Below are positions 13,301-24,455 of a DNA stretch of 64,000 nucleotides, one piece after another. Within the stretch, counting starts at the first letter, position 1. Each line of letters opens with the position of its first letter. The position numbers and the translations under genes were made by a program. The stretch is from assembly GCA_013365365.1 (NCBI GenBank), contig JABVXU010000034.1, positions 62,001 through 126,000 on the forward strand, written 5' to 3'. Origin of the DNA: Cruorifilaria tuberocauda (taxonomy: Eukaryota > Nematoda > Chromadorea > Rhabditida > Onchocercidae). Below the pieces are notes generated by a model, which saw only the letters and a program-made list of their open reading frames with translations, did no database searches and had not been told where the DNA came from.

Positions 13301-14141
13301 TGTGATGTTTCATGGTTAGAACAAATATGTTTTATGGGCTTAATTCCGTTTCTTTTGACTGCGTTACTTGCACTATCTGAAATATATGTTATGGAGGTAC
13401 AATAAGTTATAAAAATGTATGAAACGTAATTTAATCCCAGTTTAAGAAATTTATTTTGCATTCATTAAAGGAAAGAAGAAATGTAATTTCTTCTTTCTTC
13501 AAGTTATTTCTTGAATATAACATATATTATTTAACAATTTAACAGTTTTACCTAAGTTTTATTTTTCAACAATCATTTGACAGTTGATTATCTATTGGAG
13601 CAAAAAGTAATTTCGTTTATCTGTTATATGTTCATTTCATAAATTTTCATATTTGCTTTGAAAATATTAAAAAAAAGAATCAGACCGAAAAAGGACTTAA
13701 ATAAGCTCAGTTAAACAATTTAATTGTATAAGTGTAAATAAAATACCTCATCTTCAATTTTATTTTGAACCTTTTACTGATTGTTGAAGCACGTTAGTTG
13801 CTAATTGTTTTTAATAAAAGCTTTTTTTCTTACTAAATGACATCGGACAGGAAATTTTTTATTTTAAGGTTGGAGTCGCCCTTGGTGATGAATACAAGAT
13901 CAATCCTTATTTGCGCATCTGTTCTTTAAAATTTCGGAAAATTTTGGTTGCTGCTGGTTACGATGTGCCTGCGGAGGCAAAAGTATTTGCTGATCAAGAC
14001 GTTGATGAAGTAAAGGACGGCTCAGTGGAAGCTCAAATAGCCGTTTTTGATGCTTTAGAAAAAGCTAGAAATGATTTTACAAAAGAACTCGTGAAGCAGA
14101 TGGAGCGAAAACGTCCTAACAGCGTGAGAACTAATGCATAA
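10360..14141 (+). CDS. PNKD: PNKD/glyoxalase II-type metallo-beta-lactamase-fold hydrolase, complete
   Basis: Seven exons: 10360-10397, 10465-10580, 10804-10996, 11082-11174, 11390-11547, 11657-11859, 13869-14141. All phases agree, giving a 357-residue protein starting MKIEKDSLAFRL. All expected metal ligands are visible: THKHWDH, the histidine of PGHTAGH, the aspartate of FTGDFLF and the histidine of GHEY. Beyond the catalytic domain, the second exon (YTKRQLTRIHKKRPNGHSS) resembles the juxta-membrane segment of PNKD, the spacing to SDNYSYM matches, and the last exon supplies the glyoxalase-type NPYLR substrate-binding segment. This favours PNKD over plain hydroxyacylglutathione hydrolase. 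The likely reaction is thioester hydrolysis of glutathione conjugates, though PNKD substrate use is not settled. The TTAG acceptor at 10803 shows that the ATG at 10788 is intronic. The last intron is 2 kb and holds a possible alternative terminal exon (12865-12993). Confidence 0.9.
12865..12993 (+). other. Possible alternative terminal exon of the PNKD gene
   Basis: A CCTAG acceptor at 12864 opens a 42-codon frame in the same phase as the exon ending at 11859, closing with TGA at 12991. If used it would replace the conserved NPYLR-containing C-terminus with an unrelated basic tail. Nothing conserved supports it, so it may be chance. Confidence 0.25.
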
Positions 14142-16580
14142 ATTTCGTTTTGAAGTTGAGTTTGTTTTTTCAAATCTCTTCCCTCCTCTTTCTTCACACA
14201 TTTTAGTACTCTAAGAAAGTGCATGTGATGTACTTGGCAGTATCGGCTATATTTTACATTTTAAGACTTTTTAATTTGGAGTGTTTTGAAGCACTATCTA
14301 TAATTGTCGTTACTTGCGCTCTAGGAAAATTTATGTATTTAACAAAAAACTTTTATTATTGGCAATTTTTGTCAGTTGTTTGCAAGCTTGTCAAAAATTC
14401 TTTTAAAATAGCCTCATACTCGTCGTCTTTCCCACCATGCCGCATACATTTTCTTTGTTTTTTTAACACCTTTCCCAATTGTGGTTACACACTTTATCTA
14501 ATCTAGTCGTTCTAAGAAATTGCATATTTTGTAAAAGAGTTTACGAATTATCTAAAAAATCGTCCAGAAACTTCTTCAGTTTCTTCAGAACTAAAATTTT
14601 GAGTCGTTTGAGCAACTCAGTTCAATTGCTACGCTAAGCAGTTTGTACTGCATTTATTTACACACAGTCATAATCATTCATTTACATCATTTTTCTCATC
14701 ATATGATTTTGTTGCATAAAAAGAAGCTGTCGTTTTGGTGCTCTCATTTCTTGCTGATGTTCTGTTCTGTTTATCTGCTGAGTTTTATTGTTGATATCGT
14801 TTATTACGTATTTGTAATTCCAGTATCTTTCAATTATTTAATCATTCCTTTCTGACTGCATAATTGATCAGATGTCTTCTTTAAAAATGCATGATTAATT
14901 ATTTAACCGTAGTTTGCTCAGAAAGACATTGCAAAATTTATCGCCTTAGTTTATTAGAAATTATCACTTGTGTTGGTTGGTTTTTGATCATTAATTTTTA
15001 AATTTTGTTAAAGATGCATTAGTGTAATCTTTAAATATTCTCGGTAATTGTCATTTCTTTCGGTAGGCATTTATTTACTTTTGCTTTATTTTCTTTCATC
15101 TAAACCACTAGATTATTCTTCTCTGTATTTTCGTTTTCATGTGCCGAATAGTTTAGAAACATTGAAATATTTTATTTGCGTCACTTCAATCTTTTAGCAT
15201 TTGTAGTAATTCATTTATAATGATTATCAAATTATTAATAATTGTTTTGATACTCATTTTTACTCCTTACATTCATCCAACAATCATATTTATCTAGATG
15301 TTGATCATATTGATCACATTTACTACCTTTTATTTTTTATTTTGTATCATGCCGTTTTTTATTTAATTTGTATGAATATTTATATTTATTTAATTTATAT
15401 GAAGACCGTCACGCCGTTATTTATTTGAATCTGAATATTTCGGTTTATTGATTTCTCACTGCATTAGCACCTTTGATTTGTGAATGGACTAGCGCTGGAA
15501 ATGTTTTATGGGCAAATTATAATGTGAAATTTGTCTAGTTTAGATAAATTTTCATACTGAAATAAAGTTACCCAATCGAAATTCTTATATGACTAATTTT
15601 TCAGACGCTACTGATTCACTTCAAGCGAAATGTTCGTTTTATATATATGTGGTATACATATTTGGACCGCAGTTTATTATATTTTTTGTAAAATTTAGAA
15701 ATTTTGTTCATTCTCTTTGACTACAGAAAAAGATTTCGAATAGTGTATGGAAAAAAAGGATTTCTTGCGCTCAAGCAATTAAAAGATAAATGGATGAAAT
15801 GAACAGATCAGTGCTGGTCGCATTTTCAGCAAGCATTATGACTATATCAAAACAATATTAGAGAAGAGGTGAGGTAGCTTGCAAAGAAAAGGACATAATT
15901 GTGGTTGAAGTATCTTTATCATTCCTCTCCAATGAAAGTGTGGGAATGATACGAAGAAACGTGCGCATTTGTCGTTTTAGCTTCAGGAAGAAGCTTATAC
16001 ATGGAAGAATTCCGTTCGATCGTTGACTTCAACAGATTGTTCATTCTAAGGAACTATCTCCTGATAAAGGTAAGTCATTGATATGCACGCATGGGTTAGG
16101 AAGTGAAGAGACAAATTGGGTGAGCAGTGAAATGAACGGTTGGCTGTTCTGATGAAAGGCGTGGCTGAGGCTTTTCACAACGCTTCCTTTACTTTACCCG
16201 TTAGGACGCTTAAAGGAACAAGCCACTTCAGCTTACTCGCTCTGTTTGCTCCTTCCACTCACAGCAGGAGATAATAGGAATCCATCCCTACCTAGCAATC
16301 CTCAGACTTATCAACAACTATGGGGAAAGTCAAATAGAATTTGATTCCATCCATTACAATACTGTTTTCTTCGATCCGAATTTTGATTGAAATTCACAAG
16401 TTTGCACTGTCCATTTGTAGTAAGCCATTTAACTAATTACTTCCAAACATCAATTAAAAGCGCTTGTGTATGTTATCATGATCATGATTTTCCTCTGACC
16501 AAGCTTATATCAATCGGGAGATATTGATGATTGACAAAGGTGAAGGTTGCTGGGATAACAGCCGCATAACCTAATGTGTA
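14142..16580. other. Intergenic DNA, no gene supported
   Basis: The 3' flank of PNKD is T-rich with several AT-driven open frames (for example 14219-14506 and 14643-14855) that encode Phe/Ile/Leu-rich peptides without domains or plausible splice structure. No RNA gene or repeat was recognised. Confidence 0.55.
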
Positions 16581-19500
16581 ATGTGCAGCACTGAAATTCG
16601 TGATCATTCGAGATCCCTTTTTTATTCACTGCTTATAACTGCTTGTCAGTTTATCATTATACTGTCGATATCATCACCATCATCGTTGTTAGTGTCATCA
16701 TCTGATCTCGAGACTTCCCGCCTGTCAGTTTGCTTCAGTTGTGCTTCTACTGCGTATCTCAGTCTATGGAATCAGCTTATGCATCATTATTTTCCACCCA
16801 AAAATTTCACTGATCGTTGCTGGGAACCAGATTCCGGAATTGGTACTGTCCCATGTCGCGGTTCCTGCTTTATCTTGGTAGAAGAGATTTATGAACATTG
16901 TAAGTTCTTTAAAATTAAATTTAATTTAATGCAGCTTTCTTGCCTAAAATTCCTTATCTCAGTGGACTGTCCTAATCGACAGAAATTATCACCAGTTCCC
17001 ATAATCTCTACCAGTAATGTTGTGAGCACATTTCAAGACTGATTTCCCTTGTAAACTGAAATAGTCAACATGCTAAATTATTATGTTAATGTGTCGCTTT
17101 CTGAATACGCTGTATTCGTTGATCTAACATATAATCAGTGAAAAATTTCCGGAGGAAATTCAGTTTCGTGATTTTTGAGACATAATTACATTAAACTTTC
17201 CTAAAAGTCAGATGATTGATTACGTTCACAGTTATCAACAATGCATGGCCTTATGGCCTGATTGTCGCTTATTCGATAGCTGGTATGTTCGGTCTTTCAT
17301 TTAACGATAAAGTGACATGGATGACTGGAAGCTGCTCACTTCTCTTTCCTTCCCCGCTTTCCGTTGTTTTCAAATTCACGACATAAGTGCTTTTATGATG
17401 GTTTTAGCCAGGAATAGTCAACAGTGTACATATATGAGCAAGAGAAAGAGAGAGAGAGAGATGAAGGGAAAGGTATCTTTCATTTATTTCGGAGATGAAA
17501 TATCAATTTGTGAAAAAGTAAACATTTTAATTCTCTCCTGGACGAGACAGCATGCTCCTCTCATCGTTGTCGCTTCTTAGCTGACACAAATGAATAGGAG
17601 TGATGAAAGAGTAACAAAAATAATCATTTCACTGCTAATGCATATATCATTATCATTGATTATACTGATAATTGATAGCAATTGACTGATATCCTCGTTG
17701 TACACATCCTATATGTTTGTTAATTGAATGATTTCACCTTCAACTGATTGATAGAATTTTCAAAATTTGCAAAATTTTCTACTGTTTCACGAGCGAAAAT
17801 ATCTTTTCTTATAATTAAAGTTAAGAAAATGACAAGAAAAATTGTTCCCTAATTGCGAAGTCATTAGTTTGAAATATTAATCAAATAGATTAGGTTAGCT
17901 TTGATAGAGAAGTCAGTTTTCAGGCATGGTATAAGCAAATGATCAGTTAATGCTTCACATTTGAATATTGCTTTCCTTTTTGATCATCTTCTATATGATT
18001 AGCAAAGCATCGAGTAATTCAATAAATACTGAAATAATTCAGTTATGGGGTTTAAATTGCATTTTTAATAATTCGATGCATTTTAACATTTCATTTTCTT
18101 AAAGAATAAAAAGAAGCGATGATAGGAATTACGGCCTTCAATACACCCTGCTAGTTCTTGATTCCTATTTTCATTTTTTCCGTAACATTCATATGCTTGC
18201 TGTTTTTCAAGAGAGGCCTCGTTTGCTGGGGCAGAAGCGAATCCTTTCGTCATTTTACTCATTGAAATAAAGATCAGCTAAAAACTAAATCTATTGATTT
18301 GCAAATTTACATAATTATTTTTAGAAAAGCGCAAGAAGGAATTCCTTAAAAGAAAATTATGCAAATATGAGAGACTGTTAATTAGATAATTGCTTATATC
18401 AAACATGGACTATAACTTAAATTGCCACAGCCTCTCTATGTGTTCAGCATTTGCTATTATTTTAGAGAAAGGTTAGATCTTATTGTCATGTGATCGGTGT
18501 AAATTAAAAACTTAGTTATTAACAGACATTTTACATTATTTTGCCATTTTTCCACGTAAGCATCTTTATCGAATTTCGCACAAATGATTGGAATCATCTG
18601 ATCGATCTGATCTATGAAATGGGTAATATACCACTTGAAAATAATCAAGCAAAACCGATGAAAACATCAATTTTAACAAATGGAATTCAAAATTATGGAC
18701 TTTATTAAGTATTCATGCTTTCATGGGATTTCTAATTACCGTGCAATAGTTCAATTTGTTTTCTCATCGAAGTCAGAATATGTAAGATATTTGCTACACT
18801 ACAATGTTATCTTTGTAATAAAATTTTCGTTTAAGGTTATTTAAAGAAAAAAATCATTCATTTGGAGGATCGATAAGAATTAATTTTTATAAAAGAAAAT
18901 TAATTATAGGAGTTAATTTCCAGACGCTTTTAAAATCTGGCATTTTAAATAACTAATCAACTTTCAGAAGCAATCAGATATTCCGCTATCAAACGGAGAG
19001 TAGGTTCTTTGCGCGTTATGCATAATGCATAGCATATTAAATCTGCAGAAGTTTCCATTTTTCCACTTTTATTTTTTATTTCTTGAAGATGTTCATTTTT
19101 TATTGAAGCTAAAAATTTTCTGGTAACGACGAAGTTTGAGAAAAATCGGTTAAAGCAACATTTTGATCTCATACCAATATTAAATTGGTAGTAATAATAA
19201 GATTATTTAATCGAAGCTTCGAAACATTTGCCGAATTTTGTTCAAATGCAGATATTTAATTTTGATTTAAACCTGATCAATCTTTAGTTGATATATCACG
19301 TATCATTCAAATGATGGAGTGGGTAAAATCAGATTTTCTTCTACTTGACAGCGGTTTTAAACCTGAAGATCTTCAGCATCTTCAATTTTATTTGAAAATT
19401 TTGAATAACTGATCTGCTTATATTTTGCTGTCAGATAATCATCAAGTGTGGAACTTAAATGAAAGTGTCGAAGTATTTCGTAGTATAAAATGACAAGAGA

Positions 19501-20397
19501 AATGAATGTTTTTTTCATATTATCATTATGAAATCATTTCTTGTTTAAAATGAAAATTAGTCGGGAACCAACTGTGCTTAATTGTCAAATTGTTATCGAA
19601 ATTTTAATTTAAAGATTCTAATTATTGAAATCATTCTTAGACTAATTTACTTAAAAAGTGCTAAAAATAATACTTTCTCTAAATCGATACTTTATATAAA
19701 TTGATATTTTTTTAAAATTAGAATTGGTATTTTCATTTTAACAAATCTTAACTAGTTTTATATAACGTGTTTAACTAAAATTTACAGTTTCAACGCATGC
19801 AGTAATGCGTGGTTGCATGAATCGATTTTTGTTGTTTGGTCTGGATGAGGATGTCCGTGATGCATTAACTGATAAATCAGAATGCCGTACAACAGATCGA
19901 CGTTTGTTTCATCTTGTGGCGCTTACTCCACAAACTGACCTCGTAAGCATTTTGCATAGCACTGATTAAATTGTCAACAAATAAATTTATTATCCGAATA
20001 AAGCAATGAGTGAATGAAAGAAGCAAATATCCAAGATATTCCAAAATTTCTGAAATTAACATTATCGACTTATTCGTTGTTCTCAAAGCTATAAATGTGA
20101 GAGGAAAGTAATGAAACTTTGAAGAGTTGTCAAATTTATTCCACTATCGGTTTATTATGTATTAGAAAACTAATAAGGTGAATATCTCCGCTATAATATG
20201 TTTTGAAGTTTCACGCTGTCTCACATTTCCAGGTGATAATGTGCTCATGTACTGGCTCACTATGCAATTCTGCTATCATGGATCACGTCCTGTCGACAGC
20301 CGTTTCTTCCACGTCCAATGCTTTCCTTCCATTTCTTCTGCTGATTTTTCATTATACTACGCACTTGTTCATTCATTTCATACATGTCATTCCTTGA
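16581..20397 (+). CDS. Ly-6/uPAR-superfamily GPI-anchored protein, ODR-2/HOT-like
   Basis: Exons 16581-16899, 19788-19942 and 20233-20397 join in phase (1, then 0) and end with TGA. The product begins with a short polar stretch and a hydrophobic signal segment (SLFYSLLITACQFIIILS). A cysteine-rich ectodomain follows, with CFSCAS, PPKNFTDRCWEPDS, PCRGSCFILVEEIYEH, RGCMNRFLLFG and a closing CSCTGSLCN. The terminal Cys-Asn is the Ly-6 signature. The protein ends with a hydrophobic tail (AFLPFLLLIFHYTTHLFIHF) that looks like a GPI-attachment signal. This layout matches the nematode ODR-2/HOT group of neuronal surface proteins; the assignment to that group is from memory of the cysteine pattern, the Ly-6 fold is much surer. 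The 2.9 kb first intron may include a 51-nt cassette exon (17232-17282), phase 1 on both sides, and possible minus-strand exons (18083-19108). Confidence 0.78.
17232..17282 (+). other. Possible 51-nt cassette exon of the Ly-6 gene
   Basis: Flanked by CACAG and GTATGT, phase 1 at both ends, so it could be inserted or skipped without shifting frame; it would add 17 residues (INNAWPYGLIVAYSIAG). No family resemblance confirms it. Confidence 0.3.
17440..17462. repeat. GA microsatellite
   Basis: Short run of AG/GA dinucleotides inside the large intron of the Ly-6 gene. Confidence 0.8.
18083..19108 (-). other. Candidate nested minus-strand gene of unknown function
   Basis: Three open segments on the minus strand join in phase: 19108-18962 (48 codons), 18611-18535 and 18277-18083 (TAA). 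The acceptors are ATTTTTAG, TTCATAG and TTTTTAG; the donors are weaker (GTTGAT and GTAAAA). Peptides include SADLICYALCITRKEPTL, IPIICAKFDKDAYVEKWQNN and KGFASAPANEASLEKQQAYE. No domain is recognised and no start exon was found upstream. It lies wholly inside the large intron of the Ly-6 gene. Given the number of chance open frames in AT-rich DNA, treat it as a hypothesis. Confidence 0.25.
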
Positions 20398-21619
20398 AAT
20401 TTAAAGAAATCTAAAGAACTACAGGCGTCTTCAGTTATGTCATATGCTCTCACGTATCATTTCGGTTGTTATTAATTTCTCCAACTTGCATATTATTTGA
20501 CACTAGTGATTACAAGTTGTTTTGATTAGTGTAGTTCGAGTCAGCGAAAAACTCCTTTTGTGAGAATCTACCATAAATTAAGGGATTTTGGAAAGACTTA
20601 AATTGGTCTCTTCGAAAGCATAAAACATTCCTTCATACCGTGTTTAATTTTTAATAAAGTCGATCATAACTTAATAATCACTTAAAAAGTCGAAAATTGT
20701 TTGAAAAAAATTTTTCCTAAATTTATTTCCAGATCATCTGTTTATTTGTTTAAAAGTCTCGATTCAACAGTTTACTATATCCTTATCTTGGTATTGCACC
20801 AAAGAATTGCTCACAACTATAAGAAGTACTTCTGAAATATATAAAATTTCTGCAGAATGAGACATGAAAGCTTCGAACATTAATCGGTTATGTTTTCTTG
20901 GATGTTCATATCACGGTAGTATCTGCAGTACAGATGTCGGTTTTACTCAAAGATATAAACCGAAGATTACAGAAATAAGGCTAGTAGCTATGATCAACTT
21001 CATTGATAGTAATTTATATGTTGACTACGGTTGGTTGTTTAACGATGATAGAAAGGTGGATGTGTATGGTATTGCCAAATTATTGGACAGGAAACACAAA
21101 GCAAGAAAGAATGATTAGAAGCAATTGTAGGAACTCATTTATCAGCAGTAATCTTCTTCACTTCTATTTCAGTATATCTATTTTCTTCACATGCTTCCAC
21201 ATTACACTATATCTCTTCAGTTGTGCAAGAAAAAAGGTAAGTTGAAAGAAATATGAGGATAAATGGTGCTAAGTTATTCGATGATTATACAAAGATAATT
21301 CTGTTATTTTTTAAAAATAATTTCACATCACTTTTCACGTTTTGTTTTAAAAAGAAACTGAACGCATAAAAGAATTAATAATTAAGTAATGAACAATCCA
21401 AACAATTGAGTTCCATTGATGCAAAAAAAAACTTGAATGAATTATAAAGGTTTGTAAACTGTTTAGGTATGCCGAAAATGCATCATCATGAGTTATGAGA
21501 GACGTAACCTGAAGAATTGATGATAGCCAAGTAGTAACTTATCTGGTGGGGAAATACTGGAAGGGTTTCGATCAGCTTTATTTACTCAATAGTCAGCTTT
21601 CTAGGTAAATGCTGCTGCA
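20398..21619. other. Intergenic DNA, no gene supported
   Basis: Contains open frames at 20864-21118 and 21003-21245, but they overlap in different frames, have no domain and no conserved composition. Nothing else recognised. Confidence 0.55.
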
Positions 21620-23307
21620 ATGCAGCCAACAGCGATATCTCAGGAAAACAAGAATAAGATGGAAGAGATTGAGAGGAAGGATGAAGAAATGAAAAAGATT
21701 GGGGGAACAAAAAGTGAAGAGCAAAAAAAGGAGGAGAAAAAGAACGGAGAGAAAGAGAATAGGCAAGCAGAAAGTAGAGAAAAAACAGAAAAAGTAGAAA
21801 GCAAAATACAAAAGGTAAGGGATCTATCGAAGGTTCAAAATAAGGAAGATTTAAGTTGTGTGCAAGCTAGATTTACCTGTGAAAGAATGGACAATCCAGC
21901 GAAATGCTAGGTAAGAATGAATCGTTTTTAGGATCGGCCAAATGAAGCGAATCCGATCGTTACACCTGTGTCAGATGAGGATGAGGTAATACTTTCATTC
22001 TGCTCGATCCATTTGCACCATTTAATTCATATTTATTTTTGCAGTTGCCTATGGAAACACAAAACGAACAAAAAGAATTAGCTGTGAATGTTACTCAGGA
22101 GGAGAAGAAAGAGGTATAGAAATGAATTGAAATTTCGAATTGTTAATTAGTTAGCAGTTAATTACTATCTTCAACCCCACTGCTTTTCTCTCTTTTAGGA
22201 TATGGAGACTGAGAAAACACAAGTAAGCAACGTTTGACCTGTAATTTGATGATGTCAACAATCACTCACTCACAGATCTCCTCATATCGTTGCATCATAA
22301 CATTCAGCTCACTTAGTGCTTCATTCTTTTATTGTAATAATTTTCTAATTATAAACGATAAATATGATTTTATCTATAAAGAGAAAAAATTTCTAAAATT
22401 TTTCATTTTCCAATAAATTTAAAGTAATCCGGCAATGGTCATCGATTTTATTTCATACAAAATGAACGTCAGATAATTAATGTAATAGTTTTCTCCAATA
22501 CATTTATTGTTATTCTTCCTAAATCAACTTAAGAATTGTTATCTTTCATGTTATCATTCTTTTCAAATAGCAAACTTTTTTTTGTGGTAAAATAATCAAA
22601 GAGCCTATGAGTTTTTTCCCTGCATCCTGCGGCTCCATTTTTCACTTAAGATTGATAACATTTTTATTCATTAATGCATAATTACTTACATATTACAGTT
22701 ATGACAACAATTCTATCAATTGTAATCGTATTTGATAAAAGTGGTAAATTACAAGTAGGATGTAAGATTAAGTATAGACACAAGCAGAGTGCTAAATTGA
22801 AATTTCGAGTATCATATTCACAAAAATTAAGTATGGAGATTCTTCGTTTCAATAAATAAGAGGAATATATTCGCATTCGTTTGCTTCAGTTAAAAATATG
22901 ACATGAGAATGGAAATTTTTTTATCAGTAAAGCAAGCGATACTGTCATTCTATCCTGATTGAGTGACTCAATTTGATCAATGCTATCACTGTCTACGGTT
23001 TAGTCACTTGAGCAAGGCAACAGTAACGATTACTTTCACTTACATCAGAGTCTTGAAGCTCATCTTACCGAGATCTGTCATCAAACTGCTTTAATGCATT
23101 TATTGTTACCTTTCATAGAATAATTGACCACAGCTGCATTTGTTATAAGCATCTTAACATTTATACTTATCACTTATCCTTTCCTTTTCCACAGAACTTC
23201 AACTCCACCTTAATCTGAAACCTAACAGCGATAATCAAGCAGATATCGTTATCATTGAGACGTCAACTGTTTCAAAACGTCTGTCTGGAGCCGCAAATTT
23301 CTCTTAA
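21620..23307 (+). CDS. Glu/Lys-rich low-complexity protein, function unknown (or extra 5' exons of the BATH gene)
   Basis: Four consecutive exons, each a whole number of codons with good splice sites, are supported: 21620-21814 (starting ATG), 21932-21985, 22045-22113 and 22199-22222. They encode an acidic/basic stretch (KMEEIERKDEEMKKIGGTKS and similar, likely helical) followed by NPIVTPVSDEDE and LPMETQNEQKEL. No domain is visible. Two continuations are possible. One is a terminal exon at 23195-23307 with a strong pyrimidine-rich acceptor and readable product (SDNQADIVIIETSTVSKRLS), but its phase (1) does not match the exit phase of 22222 (0), so an exon would be missing. The other is a direct splice to 24486 inside the first BATH exon, which does match in phase. 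I cannot choose between them; the exons themselves look real. Confidence 0.5.
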
Positions 23308-24455
23308 CGACTTGCGATGGTCGTTGTTGTGATGTGGTACTTTTGATGTAACGGTGTTAGTTGCAGTTTTTTCGGGCATTAGAAGAGGTTACGTGTTAAG
23401 GTCGAAGACCACGTAAGTTCGGTTGACTGAGCTGCAACAAGCAGATTAAATGTTCAACCATCGTTCAAAATTTTTAGCTTTGCCTGGACGTTGAATATTG
23501 TGTCTCTTGCTTGCTTTATTATGACTTGTCTATTGAATTCGTAATTGATAGAAAATAAGACGAAGTCAGAGGAGGGGAAATTTAAGAATTTGCGGTAGTT
23601 TTGACGCTGATATTCAACTTCTTTCCCAACAATGTACAAAAAATTTATGCAAAAGACATTTATCAGTTAATTTAATAGCTGCAATACTTTTAATGGTTAA
23701 AAAATTGGGGAAAACGGGCCCGTTATGAATAGTTGCACTAGCATATTTGGTGAAATTTTATGCAGATGGCAGTTTTGAAAGGATATGTGGAAAAAGCAGA
23801 GAAATCATTATGTTAAGATTTTAATGAAATTTTTATCGATTTCATTAATGAAACAAATTGTGTATGTAAATTCGCAAAATAGTTTCCATTATCTCTTACT
23901 CAAGTCGTAAAAGTAAATGCTCATTTTGATCATACCACTTTCAAATTATTAAACTGTTATTCAAACTATTTATAGCGATATTTCCTGAATCGTTTGAGTT
24001 TATATGATGATAAATGTTTTAAAACATAGGAATTTTTTTGTATTGTTATGAAAGATTAAGTAACAAAAGATATTACATCAATGTAGAAGGAACAGAATGC
24101 TTGTTCCGACATACATGCGATAGAATAATCTCTTGTATCCTGTATATTGAAATGAATATTTTGCTTATCTTACAAAAGAAAAAATGATCATACCTTTCGT
24201 ATGATTTGATTATTGTAGTAGTAAATATAATATCATAGCGATAAGTAAAATAATTCAGAGATTTACAGTTATTTTGCATTAATGGCTTTCAGCAGTATAA
24301 GTAATAATATATTGATTCTTATCGTTAACGAGTAAATTGAGAGTGATTAATATTGGACAAATTTTTTGAATGATAAGTGTTGTTGGAAAGGAATCACGAA
24401 TAAAAAAATTTGATGTTCACTGATTTCAGTTTTCATTTATCCTGCTTTCTGTGTT
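23308..24455. other. Intergenic or intronic DNA, nothing recognised
   Basis: AT-rich sequence upstream of the BATH gene with only short non-conserved open frames on either strand (for example 23454-23639 and 24073-24279, minus). Confidence 0.5.

Noticed and set aside
12993..14141. A separate small gene in the 13.9 kb region.
   Set aside because: The frame at 13869-14141 joins in phase to the PNKD exon ending at 11859 and supplies the expected glyoxalase-type C-terminal segment.
19280..19413. A plus-strand open frame of about 45 codons in the Ly-6 intron.
   Set aside because: No splice pair gives a phase-compatible exon; within chance expectation for this base composition.
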